From Streptomyces sp. CB00316 (GTDB taxonomy: Bacteria; Actinomycetota; Actinomycetes; Streptomycetales; Streptomycetaceae), in the NCBI RefSeq assembly GCF_001905595.1, contig NZ_LIXI01000001.1, forward strand, positions 496,001 through 560,000: 64,000 bases of DNA, given 5' to 3'. This document shows positions 25,418-35,387 of this stretch, piece after piece. A model generated the notes under the pieces. It was not told the origin of the DNA. It saw nothing but the letters and a program-made list of their open reading frames with translations, and searched no databases. Position numbers and translations under genes: made by a program. Position 1 is the stretch's first letter; each line of letters begins with the position of its first letter.

Positions 25418-25490
25418 GGGGCTATAGCTCAGTTGGTAGAGCGCCTGCATGGCATGCAGGAGGTCAGGAGTTCAATTCTCCTTAGCTCCA
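25418..25490 (+). tRNA. tRNA-Ala (GGC), copy 2
   Basis: Identical in all 73 nt to the copy at 24343-24415 (acceptor GGGGCTA/TAGCTCC, anticodon GGC, no encoded CCA). It has its own promoter and its own terminator, so it is transcribed independently. Confidence 0.97.
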
Positions 25491-25498
25491 CAAGTTCC

Positions 25499-25545
25499 AC
25501 ATGAAGAAGCGGGCCACCCGATCCGGGTGGCCCGCTTCTTCATGT
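25499..25545. terminator. 22-bp perfect hairpin serving tRNA-Ala copy 2 and the redox operon
   Basis: The arms 25499-25520 and 25524-25545 are perfectly complementary with a 3-nt loop (ATC). It lies 9 nt after the tRNA and 12 bp from the stop of the convergent NuoF-like gene, so it is a bidirectional terminator. Confidence 0.9.
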
Positions 25546-25557
25546 CGTGGTGCCTGG

Positions 25558-27135
25558 TCAGTTGCGTCCGCTGCCCAGGGCCCGCCGGTTGACGGCGGGC
25601 AGCGCGGGGCGCTGCTCGGCGGCCGGCTGCTCGATCCGCAGCGCCAGCGCGGGGCAGCGCCGTACGGCCCGCTGGGCGCGTCCGCGCAGATGCATCGGGA
25701 CCGAGGCGTCCGCCACCGCCGGATAGCCGTCGGGGCCCAGCCTGATCAGCTCGGGGACGATGTCCGCGCAGAGGCCGTGGCCCTGGCAGAGCGTCCAGTC
25801 CACCGCCAGCTTCTCGCCGCTCGGAATCGACTCCTCCAGGTCCTGGTAGCCGGAGGCGGGCAGCGGCAGCACGCCGAGCGTCTCGCGGCCGCAGCCGCCG
25901 TCCAGGACATGGGCGGCGAGGTCGTCGGTGAACGCCGACAGCGTCGACATCAGGAACCGCGCCGAACCGTCCGGGTGCTTGCACGCGCCCCGGCCCTTCA
26001 CGGCCTGGGTCACCTCGCGCAGGGCCTCCAGCGCGGCGGGCCCGCCGCCGTTCAGCACATCGGAGAGCCCGCCCGCCGCCGCCGGGAGCCCCAGCTTGCA
26101 CGGGCCGCACTGTCCGGCGGTCTCGGCGGCCAGCCAGTTCGCGATCCGGAGGGACTCGCCGAGCGGGCAGGTCTCCGGCCCGATCGGCAGGAGTGCGCCC
26201 GCGCCGAGCGCGCCGCCGACGGTGGCCAGGGACTCGCGGGATATCACCGCGTTGTGGGAGGCGACCGCGTCGATCCAGTTGCCGTGGTAGCCGCCGGTCA
26301 GGACCCCTTGGGGCAGCGGCGGCGCCCCGGCCAGCTGGAGGATGTACCGCAGCGGCACCCCGGTCGGCACCTCGATGACCATGGGCCGCGTCACCGTGCC
26401 GGAGACGGTCAGCAGGACGGTGCCGGGTTCGTTCGGCAGCCCGGTGTGCCCGTAGCGGCGCGGGCCGATCCGGGCGGCGACGGCGAGCTGGGCGTACGTC
26501 TCCGCGTTCGACAGCAGGGTCGGCGAGCCGCCTACCCCGGTCTCGGCCGCCCGCTCGCGCCGGCCGGGGGGCATGGCGGGGCCGCCGTTGGCCGCCCGGA
26601 TCACCGAGGACGCCTCGCCGGAGACCATGCGCTCCGGGGTGCGGACCACGCGGGCGCGCAACTGCTGGCCGCGCCGGTCGGAGAGGCCGCGCTCGGCCAG
26701 TGCCGCGCGTACGGAGACCTCGGTGGAGTTACGGGTGACGGCGACGACCAGCGTGCGCGCGCCGAGCGCCTCAGCGGCCAGCAGAGCGCCGTCCAGGATC
26801 AGGTGCGGGGCGCGGTTGAGCAGGACGGTGTCCTTTCGGCAGGCGGGCTCGCCCTCGCTCCCGTTGATCACGACCACGGGGCGGACCCCGCGCCGGATGG
26901 ACGCCTTCGCCACCGCCCGCATCTTCTTCCCGAAGGGGAACCCGGCGCCGCCCCGCCCGCGCAGGGAGATCGCTTCGGCCAGCTCGGCCAGCCGCTCGCC
27001 GGTCATCGGTTCGAGGGGTCCGTGCACCTTCAGGTGCATGGCGAGGTCGAGCCGCTCCACCAGGTCGAAGCCGGTGGTCAGTTGCGGCAGGCCGACGACG
27101 CGGACCTCGGGAACATCGGGGAGGGGGGCATTCAC
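25558..27135 (-). CDS. NuoF-like flavoprotein fused to a 3Fe-4S ferredoxin
   Basis: The 525-aa product starts at GTG 27135 with AGGAGA 7 nt upstream, overlapping the upstream gene's stop (GTGA). Residues ~40-420 resemble complex I NuoF: FMN/NADH region LRGRGGAGFPFGKKM and NGSEGEPACRKD, SLBB-like segment SGTVTRPMVIEVPTGVPLRYIL, and the cluster region ETAGQCGPCKLG with C385 in RGACKHP. The first Cys of the usual ESCGxCxPC is Ala (A340), leaving three Cys (343, 346, 385). A C-terminal ferredoxin (about 443-505) has CQGHGLC and RRCPALAL, a 3Fe-4S pattern. It probably passes electrons between a nicotinamide-type donor and the partner haem membrane protein; the direction is unknown. Confidence 0.85.
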   Translation of the reverse strand: MNAPLPDVPEVRVVGLPQLTTGFDLVERLDLAMHLKVHGPLEPMTGERLAELAEAISLRGRGGAGFPFGKKMRAVAKASIRRGVRPVVVINGSEGEPACRKDTVLLNRAPHLILDGALLAAEALGARTLVVAVTRNSTEVSVRAALAERGLSDRRGQQLRARVVRTPERMVSGEASSVIRAANGGPAMPPGRRERAAETGVGGSPTLLSNAETYAQLAVAARIGPRRYGHTGLPNEPGTVLLTVSGTVTRPMVIEVPTGVPLRYILQLAGAPPLPQGVLTGGYHGNWIDAVASHNAVISRESLATVGGALGAGALLPIGPETCPLGESLRIANWLAAETAGQCGPCKLGLPAAAGGLSDVLNGGGPAALEALREVTQAVKGRGACKHPDGSARFLMSTLSAFTDDLAAHVLDGGCGRETLGVLPLPASGYQDLEESIPSGEKLAVDWTLCQGHGLCADIVPELIRLGPDGYPAVADASVPMHLRGRAQRAVRRCPALALRIEQPAAEQRPALPAVNRRALGSGRN

Positions 27136-28676
27136 GGTCGGTCTCCTGCGGGTGCGTGCCACGGTTCTCCGGCCGGGGGCGCGGAGAACGGTCCGGTCGG
27201 CGGTTCGGCGCCGGTGCCGGGGGTGGGTGTGATGGGGACGGCTGTGGAGAAGGGCTCGGGCGCCGGCGCGGCCCGGTACGGGGTTTCGTAGGAGGCTTCG
27301 TAGGAAGGAGCGGGGGCGCTGTACATCGGGACGCTGCCGGTCGGGGCGCTGTCGAAGGAAGGCGTCGCGTCAGCTGTGCCGTACGCCGAGGTGCCGTAGA
27401 AGGACGTCGCGTGGAGCGGCGACGCGTACAGCGGTGGTTCCTGCGGGGGCGCGTAGGTGTGCTCGGCTCCTTGCGGGCCGTGGTGGGCCTGCGCGGGCGG
27501 GGCGGGGGACGGAGCGGGCCACCTGGCGCCCGGCGGGCAGGTGGCGTCACCGGCCTGGGAGACGGCACGGTATCCGGCCGATATCCCCGGCCCGCCCGTC
27601 GCCCCGGTCCCCGGCCCGCCCGCAGGGCCGTCGGCGAGCCGGTCGGAGCTGCGGGGCGGCGGTTCGTACGCCGGAGGCTGGACCCCGTACAGCAGTTCCG
27701 TCGGCGCCTCGTGCAGCGAGCCGGACAACGGTGCGGGCGGGGGCATCGGAGGCGGCAGCGGCGCCGACAGGGTGCGTGGGCGCACCGGAGTGCCCCGGAC
27801 CTCCCGGTCCGGGGCACTCCACCCCTCGGGGTCCGCCACAGGCGGCTCGCGGTCCCGGCGGGACCCCCGCTCCGCGCCCGGCCGGGAGGACCCGCGCAGC
27901 ACCGGGTCCGGCATGTCGAAGTCCGCGTCCGGGCTCATCAGCGCGGTGATCCGGTCGGTGATCCGGCGCTTCGTCGGACGGGGCAGCAGCCGCAGGCACA
28001 GGGTGCCGGCGACGGCGGTGAGGCAGAGGCTGTACATCACGACGACCCAGGTGGCGGGCGCCCTGCCCGCGTACAGGCCGTGGACCAGCGCGGCGCACCA
28101 GGCCGGATAAGCCAGGGCGTGCAGGGCGCGCCACCGGCCCGCGATCCCGCCCGCCTCCCGGGGGGAGCCCAGCGACTGCCCCAGCCGGGTGGCCGTGGGG
28201 GAGGGGTGGGCGAACGCGCTGCGCAAGGCGCCGGTCGCGGCCGTGACGACCATGAGCAGTCCGGCCAGCGAGCCGAAGCCGATCAGCCCTGCCGTACCCG
28301 TGACACCGAGGCCGAAGGGTATGAGGGCGCCGATCAAGGACACATGGCCGAGGGCGATCTTCACGGTGCCGTGCAGCAGCAGGAAGCCGAGCGCGGCGAT
28401 GGCCGTGGCCCGGTGGATGCCCTGGCAGACGATCCGCTGGCGGGTGGAGAGGAACAGCCGGTCGGTGGCCAGCAGGCCCCAGGCGACGGCCGCGCTGAGC
28501 GACACCAGCGACAGGACGCCGGTGGTGAAATCGAGGGTGGCGCGGAAGCCGTCGCTCCCTGCGACGGCGAGCAGAGGGACGAAAACCAGGGCGGTGACAG
28601 TCAGGCCGCCCTGTACAGGCCGACTCATTCCGGGGCTCATGCTGGGGGATACGCGGATCTTGCGATGAGGGTTCAT
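27132..28676 (-). CDS. Ferric-reductase-type haem membrane protein with Pro-rich tail
   Basis: The 514-aa product starts at ATG 28676 with GGAG 8 nt upstream. Residues ~22-270 form about six membrane segments with two His pairs in the spacing of the ferric reductase transmembrane family (H88/H102 and H186/H199), expected to ligate two b haems. Residues ~280-514 are a low-complexity tail rich in Pro, Ser, Tyr and Ala (PPPMPPPAPL, LYASPLHATSFYGTSAYGTA), unlike NADPH oxidases, which carry flavin domains there. The stop overlaps the start of the NuoF-ferredoxin gene by GTGA, so the two proteins are likely made together as one transmembrane electron-transfer unit. Confidence 0.82.
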   Translation of the reverse strand: MNPHRKIRVSPSMSPGMSRPVQGGLTVTALVFVPLLAVAGSDGFRATLDFTTGVLSLVSLSAAVAWGLLATDRLFLSTRQRIVCQGIHRATAIAALGFLLLHGTVKIALGHVSLIGALIPFGLGVTGTAGLIGFGSLAGLLMVVTAATGALRSAFAHPSPTATRLGQSLGSPREAGGIAGRWRALHALAYPAWCAALVHGLYAGRAPATWVVVMYSLCLTAVAGTLCLRLLPRPTKRRITDRITALMSPDADFDMPDPVLRGSSRPGAERGSRRDREPPVADPEGWSAPDREVRGTPVRPRTLSAPLPPPMPPPAPLSGSLHEAPTELLYGVQPPAYEPPPRSSDRLADGPAGGPGTGATGGPGISAGYRAVSQAGDATCPPGARWPAPSPAPPAQAHHGPQGAEHTYAPPQEPPLYASPLHATSFYGTSAYGTADATPSFDSAPTGSVPMYSAPAPSYEASYETPYRAAPAPEPFSTAVPITPTPGTGAEPPTGPFSAPPAGEPWHAPAGDRP

Positions 28677-29045
28677 AGGGGCGACTCCGAATAGTTCGGC
28701 AAAGCGGTCCCGCTGCCGCATGCTAGGACGCCCCATACCAACCAGTACGGGCTTTGCTCGGTTGCCCCGATAGAAGTCGGTACGCCGAGTAACCTCCGCT
28801 TCCCAGGTGTTCCCGCCGTCCCGCGCGTCGCCCCAGGACTCCGCACAAAGCCCACCGGAAGACCGCCGGACACACACCGCGCGCCCACGGGAACAGCACG
28901 CGTCAACTACTGAGGGCGACGAATGAGCAGATGGAAACAGCTTGCGCGAACATGTGGAAACGGCTCGCGTGAGCAGGTGGGGGCCGCCTCGCGCACGCGA
29001 TGTCCGCCCACCGGCCACGCCCCGCTCCCCTTCGGGCCCGTGCGG
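28677..29045. other. Divergent gap between the redox operon and the leuS leader
   Basis: About 370 bp without a convincing gene. For the minus-strand operon, a TAGCAT -10-like hexamer occurs ~45 bp before the start, with no good -35. A CCGA-N6-TCGG dyad nested between CTCGG and CCGAG lies near 28770-28800. Nothing else is recognised. Confidence 0.4.
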
Positions 29046-29051
29046 TACCCT
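29046..29051 (+). promoter_or_regulatory. Candidate -10 of the leuS transcript
   Basis: TACCCT ends 6 nt before the leader-peptide ATG, placing transcription initiation at the start codon (leaderless leader peptide). No clear -35. Confidence 0.5.
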
Positions 29052-29057
29052 GACGCC

Positions 29058-29096
29058 ATGCGTGCCGTACGCCTTCTGCTCAGCGAGCCGCGCTGA
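29058..29096 (+). CDS. leuS leader peptide [12 protein letters not shown]
   Basis: A 12-codon frame runs from ATG 29058 to TGA 29094-29096 and contains three consecutive Leu codons (CTT CTG CTC, 29073-29081). It is followed by a hairpin whose left arm overlaps its end (29087-29096 with 29130-29139), then a terminator with a T-run before leuS. This is the layout of leucine-dependent attenuation. Translation is probably leaderless (-10 TACCCT 6 nt upstream). Confidence 0.75.
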   Translation: MRAVRLLLSEPR

Positions 29097-29140
29097 AGAG
29101 TCCCGACCGGTGAGAACGCCTGGTCGGAGTCAGCGCGGCG

Positions 29141-29165
29141 TCCCCTCCTGTGCGAGGGGATTTTT
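29141..29165 (+). terminator. leuS attenuator (intrinsic terminator)
   Basis: TCCCCTC (29141-29147) pairs with GAGGGGA (29154-29160) around a 6-nt loop and is followed immediately by TTTTT, the only textbook U-tract terminator in the window. It lies 40 nt before the leuS start. A preceding 10-bp hairpin (29087-29096/29130-29139) and an alternative pairing of 29109-29120 with 29137-29148 (9 of 12 positions) could switch it. Confidence 0.8.
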
Positions 29166-29205
29166 CGTTTCCCGGCAGATGACGATCGATGGAGCTTTGA
29201 GGATC

Positions 29206-32079
<2,874 letters not shown>

Positions 32080-32125
32080 CGGCCGTCCGCCGAAGGCCGC
32101 GGTGGCTGGTCAGGGCCATCCCCTA

Positions 32126-32166
32126 CGGGCAGGTTGGGGGTTCCGAAGGAACCCTCGGCCTGCCCG
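32126..32166 (+). terminator. Long hairpin after leuS
   Basis: CGGGCAGG (32126-32133) pairs with CCTGCCCG (32159-32166). The interior pairs on through GGGTTCC/GGAACCC to a 3-nt loop, giving a ~19-bp stem with a few wobbles, followed by TTCCGTTT. Confidence 0.82.
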
Positions 32167-32229
32167 TTCCGTTTACGGTGGAGGGGAGCGACCGCTACCG
32201 GCAGCCGCATCGAGAACCGAGAGGCATTC

Positions 32230-33021
32230 ATGGAAGCCGCGATCACGATCCTGGCGCTGCTCTTCGTCGCCTTCATCGCGCTGGGCGTCTATGCGACCGT
32301 GAAGGCCGTCGGCGCGGCCAAGCGAGGTGTGGACCGCACGATCACCCAGGCCCGTCGCACGGTGGAGGACACCACGCTCCGGGCCAAGAGCTTCGGCCAG
32401 ACCGGCGTCGCGGGGGAGCTGGCCCAGCTCCGGCTCGACCTGCGCACCTCGATGCGCGCCACCCAGGACGCCCTGCACGCCGGGGTGGCGGAGGACTCCT
32501 CGCTCGCGGAGTCGCTCGGCCTCTTCCGGCGGCTGAGCGCCCACGGCCTGGAGCTGGACGAGGAGCTGAAGCGGCTGGAGCGCGAGCCGGACCGGGCGAC
32601 GGTCGCCGGCCTGCTGCCGCAGCTGAGGGAGCGCACGCAGCGGATCACGCACTCGGCGGACTCGCTGCGCTGGGCGGCCCGGGACCGTGCGCGGCAGTTC
32701 GCCGACGACGACCTGGACGCGCTGAACGCGCAGATCGACATCGAGGCGGGGGCCCTGCGGCACTGGACCGTGGAGGAGCAGCAGCCCGGGCAGGCTCCGG
32801 GGGCCGCCTACCAGGGATCGGGCGCCGGGGGTGCGCGGGGGCGTGACGCCGGGGTGGACTGGCCCGAGCCGGCCGCCAGGGCCGGCAACAGCAGCACGGC
32901 GGACGAGTCCTGGGGCGGGCCGGCCCGCGAGGAGGCCCCGCAGGCGATCACCGCGCCGGACCCGCACCTGCGGACGAAGTACCCGTGGCAGAAGTCGACC
33001 AGGCCGGAGACGACCAACTGA
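32230..33021 (+). CDS. Membrane-anchored helical protein
   Basis: The 263-aa product starts at ATG 32230 with GAGAGG 5 nt upstream. The N-terminal membrane segment (about 3-24, ILALLFVAFIALGVYATVKAV) is followed by ~150 residues of charged helical sequence with coiled-coil character (LAQLRLDLRTSMRATQDALHAG, LDEELKRLEREPDRATVAGLL). A Gly/Pro/Ala-rich tail follows. It lies between leuS and the DegV gene. No enzymatic motif is seen. It resembles small cytoplasm-facing scaffold proteins. The function is unknown. Confidence 0.75.
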   Translation: MEAAITILALLFVAFIALGVYATVKAVGAAKRGVDRTITQARRTVEDTTLRAKSFGQTGVAGELAQLRLDLRTSMRATQDALHAGVAEDSSLAESLGLFRRLSAHGLELDEELKRLEREPDRATVAGLLPQLRERTQRITHSADSLRWAARDRARQFADDDLDALNAQIDIEAGALRHWTVEEQQPGQAPGAAYQGSGAGGARGRDAGVDWPEPAARAGNSSTADESWGGPAREEAPQAITAPDPHLRTKYPWQKSTRPETTN

Positions 33022-33152
33022 CGGCGGGCCGTCCGGCCTTTTTCGTTCGGCAGCCGATGGGTGGATGGCTGATGGTGACAGGACGCGTCCCGAAGTGACC
33101 ACGAATGATCGCCGGGGCCGGGGCCGGGCTCCCGCACTCCCACCTCGGCAGG

Positions 33153-33158
33153 TAACCT
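33153..33158 (+). promoter_or_regulatory. Candidate -10 of the degV-family gene (leaderless)
   Basis: TAACCT ends 7 nt before ATG 33166, and no SD is present. Confidence 0.5.
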
Positions 33159-33165
33159 CCCGCTC

Positions 33166-34011
33166 ATGTCCCGCCATGTCGCTATCGTCACTGATTCAAC
33201 GGCCTACCTGCCGCGCCGGACGATGGAACGGCACGGCATCACCGCGGTGCCGCTGACCGTCGTCCTGGGCGATCAGGCGCTGGAGGAGGGCACGGAGATC
33301 TCGGCCCGCTCGCTCGCCCTGGCCCTGCAGAAACGCCACTCCGTGACCACCTCGCGCCCCAGCCCCGAGGTCTTCGCCGCGACCTACCGGGCGGCGGCCG
33401 AGGGCGGAGCCGACGCGGTGGTCTCCCTGCACCTGTCGGCGGAGTTCTCGGGCACATACGACGCCGCGCTGCTCGCGGCGAAGGATGCCCCGATCCCGGT
33501 ACGCGTGGTGGACACAGGCATGGTCGCCATGGCCCTGGGCTTCTGCGCCCTCGCGGCCGCGGAGAGCGCGGAGGCGGGCGGCAGCCCGGACGACATCGTG
33601 GCGGCGGCGGAGAAGCGGGCCGCCGGAACATCCGCGTATTTCTATGTCGACACCCTGGACTACCTCCGCAGGGGCGGCCGTATCGGCACGGCCCAGGCAC
33701 TGCTCGGATCCGCGCTCGCGGTGAAGCCGATCCTCCAGCTCGACGGCGGCCGGATCGAGATGCTGGAGAAGGTACGGACGGCGTCCAAGGCCATCGCCCG
33801 CCTGGAGGAGATCGTCGCCGAGCGGGCCGGTCAGGCGACGGTGGACATCGCCGTCCACCACCTCGCCGCGCCCGAGCGCGCGGAGCGCCTGGCCGAGCGG
33901 TTGCGGGAACGGGTGCCGGGGCTGGCCGACCTCCATGTCAGCGAGGTGGGCGCGGTGATCGGGGCGCACACGGGGCCGGGGCTGCTCGGCGCGGTGATCT
34001 CGCCGCGGTGA
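33166..34011 (+). CDS. DegV-family fatty-acid-binding protein (FakB-like)
   Basis: The 281-aa product has the DegV fold: N-terminal VAIVTDSTAYLP, the fatty-acid pocket segment SVTTSRPSPEVF, central SLHLSAEFSGTYDAALLAA and YFYVDTLDYLRRGGRIG, and the C-terminal GAVIGAHTGPGLLG. In other bacteria such proteins present fatty acids to the kinase FakA. No DAK-type kinase is in the window. The start lacks an SD and has TAACCT 7 nt upstream, so translation may be leaderless. The 137-bp gap after it holds nothing recognised except the comEA promoter box. Confidence 0.92.
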   Translation: MSRHVAIVTDSTAYLPRRTMERHGITAVPLTVVLGDQALEEGTEISARSLALALQKRHSVTTSRPSPEVFAATYRAAAEGGADAVVSLHLSAEFSGTYDAALLAAKDAPIPVRVVDTGMVAMALGFCALAAAESAEAGGSPDDIVAAAEKRAAGTSAYFYVDTLDYLRRGGRIGTAQALLGSALAVKPILQLDGGRIEMLEKVRTASKAIARLEEIVAERAGQATVDIAVHHLAAPERAERLAERLRERVPGLADLHVSEVGAVIGAHTGPGLLGAVISPR

Positions 34012-34134
34012 CGGGGGGACGGTGATGTCCTGGCGGTGACGGTGCCCGGCCCTCGGACGGGTGACTGGGATATCCACAACTGGCCGGTTGTCCACAGGAA
34101 TCGGGGCTGCTCAGCGGGTTCGGGCGGGTGTGCC

Positions 34135-34140
34135 TAACGT
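34135..34140 (+). promoter_or_regulatory. Candidate -10 of comEA-comEC (leaderless)
   Basis: TAACGT ends 8 nt before ATG 34149. GTGAGG lies too close to the ATG to be an ideal SD. Confidence 0.42.
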
Positions 34141-34148
34141 TGTGAGGC

Positions 34149-35387
34149 ATGGCCCTTCGAACTTCTCGGGTGTCGATCCCCGACGCCCCGTCCGCTGCCG
34201 CTGACCACTCGTCCGCCGCTGCTCCGCCCTCGGCTTCTGCGCCTCCGGCGCTGTCTCCCCTCCCGTCTTCGGCTTCGGCTTCCGGTGGTCCGGCCGCTGG
34301 AGTGGCGGCCGCCGCCGAACGTGCCCCGGCGGGCGGGCGCCGGGTGCGGCGCGGTCCCGGCAGCCGCCCGAGCGGCCGGGCGGGCGTCCGTCCCGGGGCC
34401 CGCCCGGGCAGGCACGGGTCAGCGCGCGGCCGTGCCGCCCTGACCGCCGCGGCGGCGAGGCGCCGGGCAGACGCGCTGATGGCGGGTGGGCCGGGCCCGG
34501 GTGGGGGTGCTGAGCCGGTCCCGGGTTCGGTTGCTGAGCCCGGGCCGGGTGTGGCTCCCGGCCTTGGCCCGGGTGTGGTTCCCGAGCCCGGCCCGAACAC
34601 GTACCCGCTGGCGGACGACCGCGCGGAGGAGAGCGGCCACCCCCAGCCCGGTGGGTCACCGGTTGGGCGTGTGATGTCGGGGCTCCGGGACCGGGTGCCC
34701 CTGTGGGTGCGGATCAGGTGGGGGCTGGCGCCGCGGACGGTCGCGGCGCTGGCCCTGGTGCTGGTGGCGGCCGTCGGCCTCGCCGCCTTCCACTTCTGGT
34801 CTGTGCGTCCGCAGGGGGTGCGCGCGCCCGAGACGGTGGAGGCGGGGGCCGCGGCGGTGGCCGAGGATCCGTTACGGGCCGGAGGCGCGGACCCGGTGCC
34901 CCGGCCGGTCGCGGGCGCACCGCCATCCCCTCCTCCCGAACCGGTCGGGGAGATCGTCGTGGATGTCAGCGGCAAGGTGCACCGCCCGGGCGTCCAGCGC
35001 CTTCCGGCCGGTTCCAGAGTGGCGGACGCGCTCCGGGCGGCGGGCGGGGTGCGCGCCGGGACCGATGTGACGGGGCTCAACCGGGCGCGCGTGCTCATGG
35101 ACGGCGAGCAGGTCGCGGTGGGCTTGCCCCAGGCCCCGGCTGCCCTCGGCGCGACCGGCGGGACGACGGGCGCACCGGGGACGCCCGGTCCGGCGGCACC
35201 GCTGAGCCTGAGCGCGGCGACCAAGGAGCAGCTCGAAACTCTGCCGGGGGTCGGGCCCGTGCTGGCGCAGCACATCATCGACCACCGCACGGAGAACGGC
35301 GGATTCCGGTCCGTCGACGAGCTCCGGCAGGTCAACGGCATCGGTGACCGCCGGTTCGCCAACCTCCGACCGCTCGTGCAGCCGTGA
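34149..35387 (+). CDS. comEA: ComEA-like DNA-binding protein with long disordered N-terminus
   Basis: The 412-aa product is much longer than typical ComEA (~200 aa). Residues 1-180 are low complexity, Ala/Pro/Ser then Arg/Gly rich, with repeats such as EPGPGVAPGLGPGVVPEPGP. One membrane segment (about 198-217, TVAALALVLVAAVGLAAFHF) precedes an SLBB domain (VDVSGKVHRPGVQRLPAGS, about 275-325) and a C-terminal double helix-hairpin-helix domain (LETLPGVGPVLAQHIIDHR, VNGIGDRRFANLRPLV). It would bind DNA at the outer membrane face. The stop overlaps the comEC start (GTGA). Natural transformation is not established in Streptomyces, so the real role is open. Confidence 0.88.
   Translation: MALRTSRVSIPDAPSAAADHSSAAAPPSASAPPALSPLPSSASASGGPAAGVAAAAERAPAGGRRVRRGPGSRPSGRAGVRPGARPGRHGSARGRAALTAAAARRRADALMAGGPGPGGGAEPVPGSVAEPGPGVAPGLGPGVVPEPGPNTYPLADDRAEESGHPQPGGSPVGRVMSGLRDRVPLWVRIRWGLAPRTVAALALVLVAAVGLAAFHFWSVRPQGVRAPETVEAGAAAVAEDPLRAGGADPVPRPVAGAPPSPPPEPVGEIVVDVSGKVHRPGVQRLPAGSRVADALRAAGGVRAGTDVTGLNRARVLMDGEQVAVGLPQAPAALGATGGTTGAPGTPGPAAPLSLSAATKEQLETLPGVGPVLAQHIIDHRTENGGFRSVDELRQVNGIGDRRFANLRPLVQP

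Noticed and set aside
24343..25490. Integrated mobile element between tRNA-Ala copies
   Set aside because: No integrase, excisionase, transposase or att-type partial tRNA duplication is present; both tRNA copies are complete with separate promoters and terminators.
29097..29205. T-box riboswitch upstream of leuS
   Set aside because: No T-box bulge sequence (AGGGTGGNACCGCG-like) or specifier stem was found; the short Leu-rich frame plus terminator explains the region better.
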